A DNA stretch of 64,000 nt, taken from positions 110,802,549 through 110,866,548 of the forward strand of contig CM043953.1 of NCBI GenBank assembly GCA_014529385.2. Reading direction: 5' to 3'. The DNA is from Adiantum capillus-veneris (lineage: Eukaryota; Streptophyta; Polypodiopsida; Polypodiales; Pteridaceae). Below are positions 1 to 10,945 of the stretch, piece by piece. Position numbers and translations under genes: made by a program. The notes under the pieces were generated by a model. It worked only from the letters and a program-made list of their open reading frames with translations, was not told where the DNA came from and searched no databases. The number at the start of each line of letters is the position of its first letter. Positions within the stretch are counted from its first letter, which is position 1.

Positions 1-625
1 ACGTAGTGATGTCCGTTATGTTTTTGATTTGCAAGTTTAACCAGAAGGCAACAAATCTGGGCGAAGTGTGGATGACTTGGTGGATAGTCCAACAAAGTTT
101 CAAAAATCTTGAGGAGTAAAAAAGTATGTAGTAGAGAAGGAGTGGCGAATACCATCATCTACAAAACAACGGAAATTTTTTTCTAAGTAATTTCATGCAA
201 GGTGGAAGAGTACTCATAGTCCACTCCATAGTGTGGCTTACATGCTGGACCTTGAGTATTGGACTTTAGACTTGATGTCAATGTAGAGGTGGTCAACGAT
301 TTCTATCAGGTAGTCAATATGCTCTACTCCAATGTTCAAGATCGTATTAATTGCATCAAAGATATAAATGCATTCAAGAAGGAACTTTTGTAAACAAATT
401 TGTCCAATCAATGGCAAAAGAGAAACCTACATGGAAGACTCTACGTCCTCTTGCAATGAAAGTTTTGGTGCAATGAGCTCTGAGAGAAATTGGAGTATGT
501 ACAAGTATGTTCATATATAGCACAATCCGCAACAGATTATTAGTAGACAGAACAATTAGTTTACATGTTCTGCAGTGAAAAGATGTTGCATCATATCGAA
601 AGTCCTAGCTGCAAAATACAACACA
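1..625 (+). pseudogene. hAT-family transposase remnant, C-terminal part
   Basis: This stretch is the decayed 3' part of a hAT (hobo/Ac/Tam3) transposase gene. The segment near 221-260 reads, across shifts, PLHSVAYMLDLE, which matches PLHNASYMLDLE in the hAT copy at 35920-36297. At 476-514 an open stretch reads SSERNWSMYKYVH, the conserved hAT dimerisation motif, and 528-575 continues it as RNRLLVDRTISLHVLQ. The reading frame shifts several times, so no product is possible. The window starts inside the gene; the zinc finger and catalytic core lie outside. Two related copies 35 kb apart indicate a family rather than a host gene. Fairly sure of the family; exact ends are unknown. Confidence 0.75.
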
Positions 626-912
626 CAATCTACATTGTGTAGCAAATGGCCAAAAACTTCCAATCAGATTCTCTTGACGTTTTCCTTGATTTCTTGGTGC
701 TGGCACTTCCAAACTTTCCACTGACCTTTCTTGATCTCTATGTCTTCACACATGGCCATATTGTTTTAATCATATCCATCGTCACTTCTTTGATGATGTC
801 TTTCCATTGCGTGAGTCCTACCAAACATCGAGCGAGATTTTGCGAGCAGACCAAGATCCATAGATTAATGAGAGTACTTTGGTTTAGATGCCAAGTACTT
901 TGTTTCTTAATA

Positions 913-1142
913 TTTTTTGATACTTACATATTTGATGATTTCTTTTGTGTCAACTTTTCCTCTGTCTTAAATGGTTAAGCGTATCATTCATCTACTCACA
1001 CCCTATTTATTATGTATGTATATGGTAAGACTTCAATTGTCAAGTACATAACTTACATACTTACATATTGTTTGATACTTACGTATTTGATGATTTTATG
1101 TTATGCCATTATTTCCTCCGCTTTAAAAGGTTAAGCGTATTA
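913..1142. repeat. Imperfect direct duplication, 158-bp spacing
   Basis: The block at 913-984 recurs at 1071-1142. Both contain GATACTTAC, then ATTTGATGATTT, a TTTCCTC core and end in GGTTAAGCGTAT. Several substitutions separate them, so the duplication is not recent. Confidence 0.75.
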
Positions 1143-2038
1143 TATAAATATAGACATTTATACTTTTGAGGTGGACCACCCTGGACACTACTTTGCAAAA
1201 GTGTTCAAGTCTTTCTATTTCTTAAATCTTGCAACGCTGACACTATATATATTTTTCATTTGTGGATCTTGAGCCTCTAATTTTTCTCCTCCTTTGCAAT
1301 TTTAGGGTTCTAGCCCTTAATTTACCAACTCAAGCAATTGACTTGTGCCCCTTATTCCTAATAACCGTTTTAGGAACTTGTTTCATGCTCCCGTAAGCCC
1401 TTATCGCATGATGCAAAAATATGAGAAAATTGTGAACGAGCATCAATAAACATTGTTTTGCATCCCATTGGCACACCGTTCAATGCACATGAAGTATAAG
1501 CTTGAGTTGCCAAGAACGCCATAGCTCCTTAGGAATGTGGGCATGTGTGGAGGGACTTCTTCTTCAAACAATAGGGTTCGTTGTCCACACAATGAAGCTC
1601 TTGTGTTGTCATTGCACTCTCAAGAAAACAATCAAAATTTAGTCATGCACGAGCAATGTACACATTATTGCTTGGTAATGTATTACTCTCTAGTGAGCAT
1701 GGAAAATCTAGTTATGTTTTATTTAGTTATAGTTTTTGAATTTATTTTTAAAATAGAGATTATAAATTGGAGTTTGTCACAAAATGCACATGAGAATATC
1801 TCTCTAGGAGACCAGGTTGGCACGAGCTGATATCTATACATATTTAAAACATATTTAAAGGAAGGGGGGAGAGAGAGAAGGAGAAGAAGAAGAAGAGAGA
1901 GAACGACAAAAGAAATCTCAAGAGGCCTCAAAGATCTATCTATCTCATGAGCAGCTCATATCCATATCACTCACAAAGGACTTCAATAACTATTTATAGC
2001 TCATATTTCAAAATGAGATTTCCAACACCTTTTGGCAG

Positions 2039-2249
2039 AAGCTTTAAATCTTTCTCTAGAACCCCACACCGGCATGGACTGCCATAGAGAGAGAGGGAGA
2101 AGATAGTTGGGTAAAGCTTTAAATCTTCCTCCCACGCCGGCATGGACTGCTAGAGAGAGGGAGAGAGAAGAGAGTTGGCTAAACCTTCAAATCTATCCGT
2201 AGCACCGCAAGACGCCCTGCACTGCTATAGAGAGGGGGAGGAGAGCTCT
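2039..2249. repeat. Three-unit tandem repeat of about 70 bp
   Basis: Units at about 2039-2113, 2114-2180 and 2181-2249. Each starts with a variant of AAGCTTTAAATCT, continues with a GC-rich core (CCGGCATGGACTGC in the first two, CGCCCTGCACTGC in the third) and ends in a GAGAGAGGGAG tract followed by TTGGCTA or similar. The third unit is the most diverged. Confidence 0.8.
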
Positions 2250-2787
2250 TAAGCATGTTAGAAGATTGAGTTGTTACTGCTACTGCCTTTCCTAGTGTGC
2301 CTTAGGAGGAGGTAGAAGAGAGGGCAACAAAAAAGACAGGACGCTTTCTTTCCTGCCAAGTTTTCCTCCTTGCCTATGGTGGCCTTCAACCTCAGCTATG
2401 CCTCCATTACCACAATAGACTCTGAGAAAAAAAGAGAATAAAGTTGTGGCCAAGCGCATGCAAGAAACTTTGTCTAGCTATCCATGACCGCGTGCACAAC
2501 TAGAGAGAGTTTGACAAGTTCAATTGAGGAGGAATTGGCTCATGGAAGAGATGTTTCGGAATTAGCTGTAGAGCAGGTAAGAAGTAGAAATGTAGTCATA
2601 TCACCAGAGCTAATGAGCCATCACTCTGGGGTTACCATCAAGGTGCAACAAGGAATCACAAAATAACGACAAGATTGAGGCGCAAAACCCAGACGCATGA
2701 CACCATTTCGATGTTATGGCTAGAAAGGTTCCGTGAGAGAGTGAGAGAGAGAAGAAGAAGAGCCAAAAGTAAGATTTGACGATGATG

Positions 2788-2939
<152 letters not shown>

Positions 2940-3967
2940 TGGCATGTATGACTCGAAACTGAGACCGCCTTAGAGCCTATGGTGGGTGGAGGAAAATAGG
3001 TTCCAGATTTTTGTTGGCAGCTTGTGAGGCTAGATGCAAAAGCTTTGATGCACTTAGATGGTCACATAAACTATATGTTGCAACTATTGGATGGAGGAGT
3101 GTTCAAATCCTTGATAGCATGCTGCTATTAGATTTTTGAGCATTAGTCTTGCATTTCTGAGGGGGGGTGGTCCAAAAGAAGTTGGGGCAAGTGGAATAAT
3201 TGGCAGTTTTTGCCATTTAAACTAGTTTGTTAAATTTTTAAAGCAAATTTTCTCCTTCTCCACCCTCCCTCAAATGGCTGGTTTGATGTTTCAACCAACC
3301 CAAGGCTAAGTTGAGGCACATTTTCTTTGAACACTAACCCACCCTGTATAAAATTAAACTTTCAACTAAAAATGTTGAAACTTGATTCGGAGTCGAATCT
3401 TTTCCCCTAGCCCTAGGTTGTAGGAGTTGTTGGATTCAGTTGGGCAATGTCAATGTGGGAAGGGACATGGGTGGTGACTTGGGCATGGGCACCCATGGAT
3501 TACCAAAGTTAGACAAAAGACAAGGTCATAAGTTTGCTCAAGGAGTTTAATAGAGAGCCAATTGAATGCTTCAATTTTGACGATATTGCAAATAGCTCGA
3601 CCTTGACATGCAAGAATTTGTATTAGAGTGAATGCGTCCAAATCTAAAACAGAGTTTTCACATGTATCAACAAAATGTACTATAACCACCATCATAAGTC
3701 CACACATACATTTACCTTGGCTATTGAAAAAGAGTGTAATAAGAATTTGCAAATGTCACAAAGAAGCATAATGATCATATCCCCTACCAGAACATCCATC
3801 TCATTTTTACGCTTGATATTTTTATCTTGCCTCTGTCTGCTCGATTTATAGATTGCTCGAAAACTCTTGCTCGAGATTAGGGATTCCTCCCATTGCGTGT
3901 GGTTTGGATTTTTCCATTTTGATAATCGACAAGATGTGCATGTTGCTTGTTGAGCACACATTCCATG

Positions 3968-4320
3968 TGCTAGAGAACTCATACGTCGAAAAGCATTAAT
4001 AGCCGATTGATGTTGATTTGCTGACTGCGTATGTGCTTCACATGCTTGCTCTTCTTCAACCATGGCGTCTCAGTCTTCAGAATTGCAATTTCCATATAGA
4101 AAAAATTAATATCTTAGGAAAATATTTTGCTCGATCCACTTCTTTGTAACTCTTTAGTTCAAAGTGTTTATAAATCATGACAAGACCACGTCAAACCAAA
4201 GATATCATAATGCTTTACAATAGACAACTCAAACTGAGTATAGACAATTGATTTGTGTGCTAGAATTTCATACGCTGGAAAGAATTAACAACCAATTGAT
4301 GTTCATCTGCTGACCATTAG
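3968..4320. repeat. Partial duplication, 290-bp spacing
   Basis: The block at about 3968-4031 (GTGCTAGAGAACTCATACG, then GATTGATGTTGATTTGCTGA) recurs at about 4258-4320 as GTGCTAGAATTTCATACG and GATGTTCATCTGCTGA. Between them lies the block that recurs at 15029-15242. Confidence 0.7.
4033..4252. repeat. Flanking repeat, left copy (partner 15029-15242)
   Basis: About 220 bp, highly similar and in the same orientation to 15029-15242. Shared landmarks are GTGCTTCACATGCTTG, CATGGYGTCTCAG, TTTATAAATCATGACAAGAC and ATAGACAATTGAT. The pair brackets the whole Tat insertion with extra sequence on each side, so it predates that insertion or comes from a separate dispersed repeat. Confidence 0.85.
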
Positions 4321-4382
4321 GAAGAGGATGGGGTCTAGGAGGGCCTCTTTATTAGCCATGAGATTATGGAGGTGATTAATGT

Positions 4383-6457
4383 TGAGTGGCATAAACTGGT
4401 AACCATCTTTTTGCAACATTTGTCAGCCTACTCTCCGTCCTCTTCCTCATATGTGTATATATTTTTCTACGCTATTAAGTTATCTAGAGTAAATTCCCCC
4501 TCTTCGTTTAACCTTTGTGGCGACACATACATTATACTCTTCCCAAAAAATGTCACCTTAGTCATATATTTATATTACCACCCTTTTCCTTTTTGCTTTG
4601 TAAATAGAATAAGCATATAATAACCAACTATATACCCCCAAACTTTCTTACCTCTTGTGAATTAGTAGTAGAAAAATAATATATCCATCTTCCACCCCAT
4701 ATAGATAAATTCCCATGGAAATCAACTCTCCACTTGTATTTACCAAAGATTATGGTCCCTCTCTACAAGTCTTCTATGCCCGCTACATAGGTGGCCCAAT
4801 ATCTCTTAAGAATATACATATAGTTTCTCTCCTTTCAAAAAAGACTCCAATTGTATATTCTTATCACAAGAAAATAATATTGGGCCCTCCTCTATTTGTT
4901 TAAGCATCATTGCCTTTTGAAAAACCATGATTCCCTTGGATGCATACAAGCAAAGGGCCCATACAAGAAGACTTGGAAGCAAAAGGTTCCCTAGCCTAGT
5001 GTGGACCTTCCAAACCGAATTCCTTGGTGCATGGGCATGAAGAATAGTCCAAATTCATATCAAACATGTCGAGAAGGTCAATTTTGCCTTTTGAAGCATG
5101 TCATTCCGAGCTACAGGTAAAAAGTTATGGTCAAAATAGTGTAAATCTGTCAGATTCGCAGCAAAAGGGAACTGTAAATCAAGTAAATCAAGAGGGTGAG
5201 ATCTTATTTTTCCCCTACTCATCTTCTAGAAGAGCAATGAGTGTTCAAGGTCACTTGCATGTGATGGGACCAACCTAAAGATGCTTTCTAAATGCCAAGA
5301 CAGACAAGTTGAGATACCCCGCAGGAGCCACCCGTAGGGCCTCATGGTGGGGCCCACCTATATTATGCACCCCTATGGAGCCTTCACGGTCTAAAATGAT
5401 ATTTTTGGTGAATAAATAGTCCCTTTTATGTCCAATATTCAATGAGTGGTCAAAGGACACTTAATTAGGTCTAATCTTTTACTCTAATTAAGTGTAGCAT
5501 AATCCCACTCCTACAGAACTATAAATAGCCCCCCTTGGAGAGACTCAAGAACACACACCTATATTTTCAACTTCATGTTGTTTCTTGATCAATAGTAGAG
5601 AAAACCCCAACTCTCCCTCTTTCACATCCTCCCTCCTAACCCTCCTCTTTGGAGGAAGTGCAACTCTATTCTCCACTCTTTCCATTCTACAATCTCTTAC
5701 TCCATCAACCCAATAAATCATTTGTAGCACCTCAATAACTTGTAAATACATCATGATCTCTCTCATGGTTATGTTAATGATCATGAAATCATCTTCAAAA
5801 CTTTCAAGTGTTGCAATTCGTGATGGTTAGCCAGCATCTGTCCTCCCCTGAAAAGGTGTGCGAGAAATCAAGTAGGTGTTCTATTCTCAATTTACCATTG
5901 GTTTGTTTCTCCACACTTATTCAATTGGTCTAAAGAAATTTCTCACTCCAACTCTCTTTTGCTTCATTACATATGCATGTGGCTACCTCTCATGGTGATT
6001 TTTTTAGTGTCACGGCATTGCATAGATGGAGATGAGCTCTCTATGCAAAGTGTGTTAGTTTGATGTAAGTGATTCTCTTGTGTGTTTGAGAGGCAAGTCT
6101 TGTGCGCATAATTTTTTGATGAGTGCTTGAGAGAGGAAGAGTTTGGATGTATTATGGGTATTCTTATGGGGAAAAGGTGAATGCTATTCCACAAATTGCA
6201 TATTTCATTTTGATGCACGGCATTGGGTTGCATAATCAATGATGGTGTTCAAGTGTCCAAAGTGTATATAGAGTAAGGGGGTTTTCAAAGTGTGTTGCTT
6301 GAGTGGGTGAGTGCAAGTGTTATTTTGATTGGTTTCCTTCTCCACTCCCAAAAGAAGGTGGTGCCCCAAGTAGTGTGCGTACCTCTTTACGAACATTTTG
6401 TGAGGGTAGGCCCATTGGTTTGGGTTTAGAGGCCCCATTTCAAAAAGCTCGCCCTCA
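4383..6457 (+). repeat. 5' LTR of the Tat element
   Basis: Begins TGAGTGGCATAAA and ends AGCTCGCCCTCA. Matches 12567-14642 end to end, with similarity stopping exactly at the TG and CA. It holds a TATA box at 5520-5527, an AATAAA-type signal near 5714 and a 12-bp inverted repeat just upstream of the TATA box. Small frames inside it are duplicated in the other LTR and are not genes. Confidence 0.97.
5457..5527 (+). promoter_or_regulatory. LTR promoter: 12-bp inverted repeat plus TATA box
   Basis: ACACTTAATTAG (5457-5468) and its exact reverse complement CTAATTAAGTGT (5484-5495) are separated by 15 nt. TATAAATA follows at 5520-5527. The same arrangement is intact in the 3' LTR (13642-13653, 13669-13680, 13705-13712). 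The TATA box is the likely transcription signal; a regulatory role of the inverted repeat is inference. Confidence 0.7.
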
Positions 6458-6462
6458 TAAAG

Positions 6463-6480
6463 TGGTGCCCCCACTGAGGA
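6463..6480 (+). other. Primer binding site of the Tat element
   Basis: TGGTGCCCCCACTGAGGA lies five bases after the LTR end. It starts with the TGG that pairs to the tRNA CCA tail and resembles the TGGCGCC-type sites of Tat and Athila elements. I cannot name the priming tRNA with confidence. Confidence 0.75.
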
Positions 6481-6511
6481 ACATATTTCCAAGTTACCTT
6501 CAAATTTTTTA

Positions 6512-7023
6512 GTGATGAACAATGGACTTCCCATCTATCCATTTCATTTTGCACAACACATTAGAGTAAATGTTCACATAGATAGAAAAGTCTTTTTCCA
6601 GCAACGCATTGTTTTTATGTTTGGTGCAGAAAGACTTAGAGAAATACTGGCATCACCCAATCCAATTATACTTCCAATCATCAATTGTGAAACTTCTTTT
6701 GATGTTCACGTTTTCATTTTGTTTTAAAGGCAGAAACAAGGAGTGGTGAAGGGGTGCTCAAGGGCCATATGAAGGAACGAGGTTTTCAAACCAACAACGA
6801 GGAGTAGCACATGAATCACGATCAAAACAATGAACCTTTTAGGCCTATTGCTCGGCAATCCATTCATATAATCATTGCAACTAAGTTTAGGTTTCAATCT
6901 ATCACAAGGAGGATATTTGGATCCACTCGCCTCAATGAAATCAATGCTTCAATTAATCCATTTATTCTACCTATGATAAAGTACGAATTAACAATGGATG
7001 TGTACATCTTCATTTTAATGTAA
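6512..7023 (+). pseudogene. Two related small leader frames upstream of gag
   Basis: Frames at 6512-6727 (71 codons) and 6811-7023 (70 codons) lie between the primer site and gag. They resemble each other: the first ends in NPIILPIINCETSFDVHVFI and the second in NPFILPMIKYELTMDVYIFI, with further similarity around F-x-R-I-F-G-x-x-R-L. They therefore derive from a tandem duplication of about 300 bp. Some Tat-lineage elements (Ogre type) carry an extra frame before gag, but I cannot match these to it. Function is unknown. The preserved amino-acid pattern in both copies is suggestive of past coding. Confidence 0.5.
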
Positions 7024-7108
7024 TCAGATTTATAGTGTCAACAATCTTGTGCGGCCCGTAAGAGAAAAGTTTCTTTAAAAAAAAGAAATTTCAAAAAGTC
7101 TAAACAAA

Positions 7109-8471
7109 ATGTCAAGTTCTTTTCCCACGTTCTATGCAAGAAGTGGGGAAGATGCGCAAGAGTTTCTTGACAACTTGGAGATGGCACATCTCATATCCGG
7201 GAGAGATGAAGAGGAAGTAAAGCTACGAGCCTTCCCGTTGGTTCTAAAAGCAGAAGTTAAAGCATGGTATGAGACCTTGCAACCCCAAATCAAGTCCAAT
7301 TGGGAGAGACTGCGAGCAAGCTTCCTCTCCAAGTTCGGGCAAGGTGATACTTCTGAAGGACTATGGAAATGTCTTATTGCAACCTTTGTCAATCTATGGG
7401 GTAGGTGGGAGGCTACATTAGAAAATCATGGTGGTGCACCTAACTTTCTAAAAAAAGAGAGATTCATGGTTGGCTTGTATCCACTTTTAAAGGCTAAAGT
7501 AGAGCTAAAATTCCCATCCACCTTCGAAGAAGCACGTGAGGTAGCCATCATGCATCAAGTTTAGAAAACTACACTTCCAAGCACATAGAGCAACGGGTTT
7601 GAATGAAGTGAGTGAGAGGGAGTCTTCACAAACCATGGAAGCACCAATTAGGGCCCCTCTTGCACAATCTTCACAAATAGGAGATAACTCTCAACAAGAG
7701 GTTTTACAAAGGCTAACTCAACAGCTTGAGAACCTCACTCTGAATCTAATACAGGGCCTACCTCAACAACGACAACCAAGAGAAGGGAATCGCAATCAAC
7801 GAAGACAAGCTCAAGAGTTGTGATGTTGGAATTGCAATGAAATGGGCCATGGCATGTACAATTGTCCACATCCAAGGAGACTTCCGGGAGACATATATCC
7901 CCCTTGACCGCCTCCTCTCACTGTGCAGCAAGAACTAGCTCAAGGCCCACAGATCCTTTGTCGACCACCACCACCAGCAAATATACCTCCCGTCCCACAT
8001 GAGGAGGAAGAAAGAGGAGTCAAAATCATCAAGCTAGAAGAGGTAATAGATGAGCATACTCTAAACTTTGATGTTATGCCGGCAGAAAAACGCACAAGAG
8101 CACATGATAAGGATGAAGACATGAGAAGTGAAGGAACAAATTCAGCCAGAAGGGACAAGAAGAAGAAGTCAAAGATGGAAGAAGCTGAAAGTAGCAGGAA
8201 GAAAAGATCAAGGCGAAGGGAAATTGGTATCAACGACTTCCCATTGGGAAAGGAGCTAGAGCCCTACAACATCTTGGAGGATTTACAAACCCAAAAGCCA
8301 AACATTTCATGGCCTCAACTTCTACACCTATCAGCCATAGTAAGAAGGCAATGGCCAAAAGTTGGTAAGTACAAGAATTCCAAAAAAGAAAGCAAATCTT
8401 TCCATTTAGGTTGTGGCCTCAAAGCTACAAAAAGATGTGGAACCCATTGTGGATGCTTACATAAGGGGTAA
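7109..8471 (+). pseudogene. gag: gag polyprotein of the Tat element, broken
   Basis: Gag forms the virus-like particle and packages element RNA. The N-terminal frame 7109-7564 carries a retrotransposon gag domain (motifs AEVKAWYETL and WERLRASFLSKFG). The frame then shifts. A glutamine-rich segment (7599-7823) leads, past a TGA at 7821-7823, into a zinc knuckle at 7824-7865 (CWNCNEMGHGMYNC, CX2CX4HX4C). Another in-frame stop follows near 7905. The frame 7923-8471 is a highly charged lysine/glutamate tail up to the protease. Start chosen at the ATG after the A-rich leader. Not translatable as one protein. Confidence 0.85.
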
Positions 8472-10138
8472 AAAGGTGTCTAATGTATATGTTGATGGTG
8501 GAGCTCAAATGTGTGTGATCACGGAAAAATCAATGAACAGGTTAGGGCTTGAAATTACAAAGTCCTCTAATTGTCAAGCTAGGCTAGCCAACAACTCAAG
8601 TGTGAAGTGTTTGGGGATCATTGAAAATGTAAAAGTCTCTGTATGTAACATAGATGCACGAGTGGATATGTATGTCATGCCAGCTAAGGGGGAGGGTTAT
8701 CCCATCATCCTAGGGAGGCCTTGGCTCATTGCTGTGAATGCAGATAAAAAATGGGGAAGTGGTCGTTTGATTCTTAAGAAGGGTCAACCGGTGGTGTATG
8801 ATTGGCGAGAAGGAAAGCAACTAGATATCAACTACGAAACCACGGCAGATGAAGAGAGCGAGGAGGAGAATCCTTACTCAAGTGATGAGGAAGCATCAAC
8901 CAGTGCATCAACCAGTGAAGAGGAGTATTCTTTGGAGGTAATGGGAATTGTATTCAACGCCAACACTCAAGATGTTCTTGTAGAAGAAAAGCCAACAGAC
9001 AATCACACACGAGGGGATGAAAGATGCCACCACCTTGAAGAAGGATTTGAGAAGATGCTGGCAAAAGATCTTACTTGTGAGGAGAAGAGGTCCTACATCA
9101 ATATGTTAAGGAGGTATCCCAATTTGTTTATCACTGACTACTCACAAATAAGAGGTGTAGATGTAATAGAGCATCGAATTGAATTGAAACCAGGGACCAA
9201 ACTCGTGGCTCAAAAGTTAAGGCGACTAGGATCTGTGCAACAAAAGACTCTCCTACAAGAAGTGAATCGACTCTTGAAGGCTGGCTTCATCTATCCAATA
9301 TCCAACTCCGAATGGGTATCACCTATTGTAGTCACTCCCAAGAAGAATGGTAAGTGGAGGGTCTGCGTGGATTACAAACCCCTCAACGCTGCGACAAAGA
9401 GGGACCACTTCCCTCTCCCTTTCCAAGATGAAATTTTGAATGAAGTAGCAGGTCACGAATGTTACACTGTGTGTGATGGGTATTCAGGATATTTTCAAAT
9501 TAGAATAGCAGAAGAGGACCAACCACAAACCACCTTCATCAAACCTTGGGGGATGTTTTGCATTCAGAGTAATGCCTTTTGGGCTCACCAATGCTCCTAG
9601 CACCTTCATGAGATTCACAATATTTGTATTTCAGCCATTCTTTGGAAAATCTATAAGAGTCTTTATGGATGATTTCTCTATTTATAGTTGTAGATCACTT
9701 CACTGCCAAAAGGTTGAAGAGGGGCTTAAGAGGCTCCACCAATTTGGGGGACAACTCAACCTAGAGAAGTGTCATATCGGTGAATCTCAGGTGGTTTTGC
9801 TAGGCCATGTGGTTTCTTCACAAGGAATTCAAGTGGATCCCTCTAAAGTAGAGGCCCTTTTGTCATTATCTCCACCAACAACAACTAAGGAGCTAATGAC
9901 CTTCGACCACAAAGTGAGGTCGTACATGTCTCGCTTCATCCATCTCCTAGCAGAAGCCATCGCCCCTTTGCATAGGTTGGCAAGCCAATCTACATTTGAA
10001 TGGGGGAGGGAACATGCAAAATGTTTTGAGGAAGTGAAGGGCATTCTTAGCTCTCTCCCAATCCTAATGCCACCAGATCCAAAGGAGACCTACTATGTCA
10101 CTCCAAGTGTAGGTTTCGAAGCAATTGGTGTTGTTTAG
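8413..10138 (+). pseudogene. pol: pol: aspartic protease and reverse transcriptase (frameshifted)
   Basis: The protease cleaves Gag-Pol and the reverse transcriptase copies element RNA. In frame 8413-9600 the protease motif VDGGAQ (Asp codon 8494-8496) is followed by the flap-end ILGRPW. The reverse transcriptase starts near 9270 with SPIVVTPKKNGKWRVCVDY. At about 9575-9600 the frame shifts, and the enzyme continues in 9572-10138 from MPFGLTNAPSTF through FMDD (9662-9673), the catalytic YxDD box with Phe for Tyr. A TAG at 10136-10138 interrupts the link to RNase H. The frame overlaps the charged gag tail by 59 bp. Confidence 0.92.
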
Positions 10139-10525
10139 ATGCAAAAAGATCCTAAAACATCATACATGAGGCCGATCTATTTTGCAAGCAAGGTGATGAC
10201 TCCGGCCGAGAAGGGATACACTGAAATGGAGAAAGTGGTCTTTGCAATCTTGTTTGCGGTAAGGAAGTTTCGATTGTATCTTCTCCCCGTGCCATTTGTT
10301 TTTCTCACCTTAGAGCACAATCTACCATATGTAGTACAACACATGAGCCTCTCATCTAGAATAGCAAAGTGGGTGCTTGAACTCCAAGAATTTGAATACA
10401 CTTTCCTTGTAGAAGATAGCACAAGAGCAGGACTTGCAGACATTCTCACCTACAAAGTGAGAGAAAGGGAAGGATCACGACTACAAAGAGACGAAGGCTC
10501 AAAACAGTTCAAAGTGAAGGAGATT
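10139..10525 (+). pseudogene. pol: first RNase H domain
   Basis: RNase H removes RNA from the RNA-DNA hybrid. The frame is in phase with the upstream reverse transcriptase across the TAG at 10136-10138. It shows RPIYFASKVMTPAEKGYTEMEK, AILFAVRKFRLYLLP and a RAGLADILTY end typical of Ty3 RNase H, including the acidic TEMEK and LADIL positions. It runs without a break into the second RNase H. Confidence 0.85.
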
Positions 10526-10945
10526 GATAATGCCCATACTTTATGCTTTGACGGAGCTTATCAACGCTAACAAGACAAAGCAGCAGGGGGAATCATCATT
10601 TTGAACCCACAAAAGGAGGTAATGGTTAGAAAAGGTATCACTCTACCCAGTGTTCACTCTAACAATGAGGCTGAGTATGCTGCTCTAACCCTTGGGTTAG
10701 AAGAATGCAAAGAATTAGGCATACAAAGACTTATTATAAAAGGTGATTCTTTGCTAGTGGTCAGGCAAATCCAAGGGACTTGGAGTTGTAAGAATCGTAC
10801 ATTGTTTGAGTGGCTTAGTAGTGTAAGAGCTTTGATGAAGGGTTTTAAAGCAACACAGGTACAACACATTGTGAGAACTCATAACAAGGAAGCAGACTTA
10901 CTCGCAAATGAAAAGCTTCAAATGGCGGTAGGAGGTGTGAAACTA
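10526..10945 (+). pseudogene. pol: second, archaeal-type RNase H domain
   Basis: A second RNase H follows the first, which in plants marks the Tat lineage. The four expected acidic positions are visible: Asp in FDGA (10550-10552), Glu in NNEAEYAAL (10667-10675 region), Asp in IKGDSLLV (10745-10747) and Asp in EADLLAN (10895-10897). An in-frame TAA at 10568-10570 breaks it just after FDGAYQR. In known Tat elements this domain was probably acquired from a host or other source and added to an already complete pol; that origin is literature knowledge, not visible here. Confidence 0.88.

Noticed and set aside
4715-6239. Small frames that occur twice, here and at 12899-14418
   Set aside because: They lie inside the two LTRs of the Tat element; duplication follows from LTR identity, and no start, domain or codon pattern supports coding.
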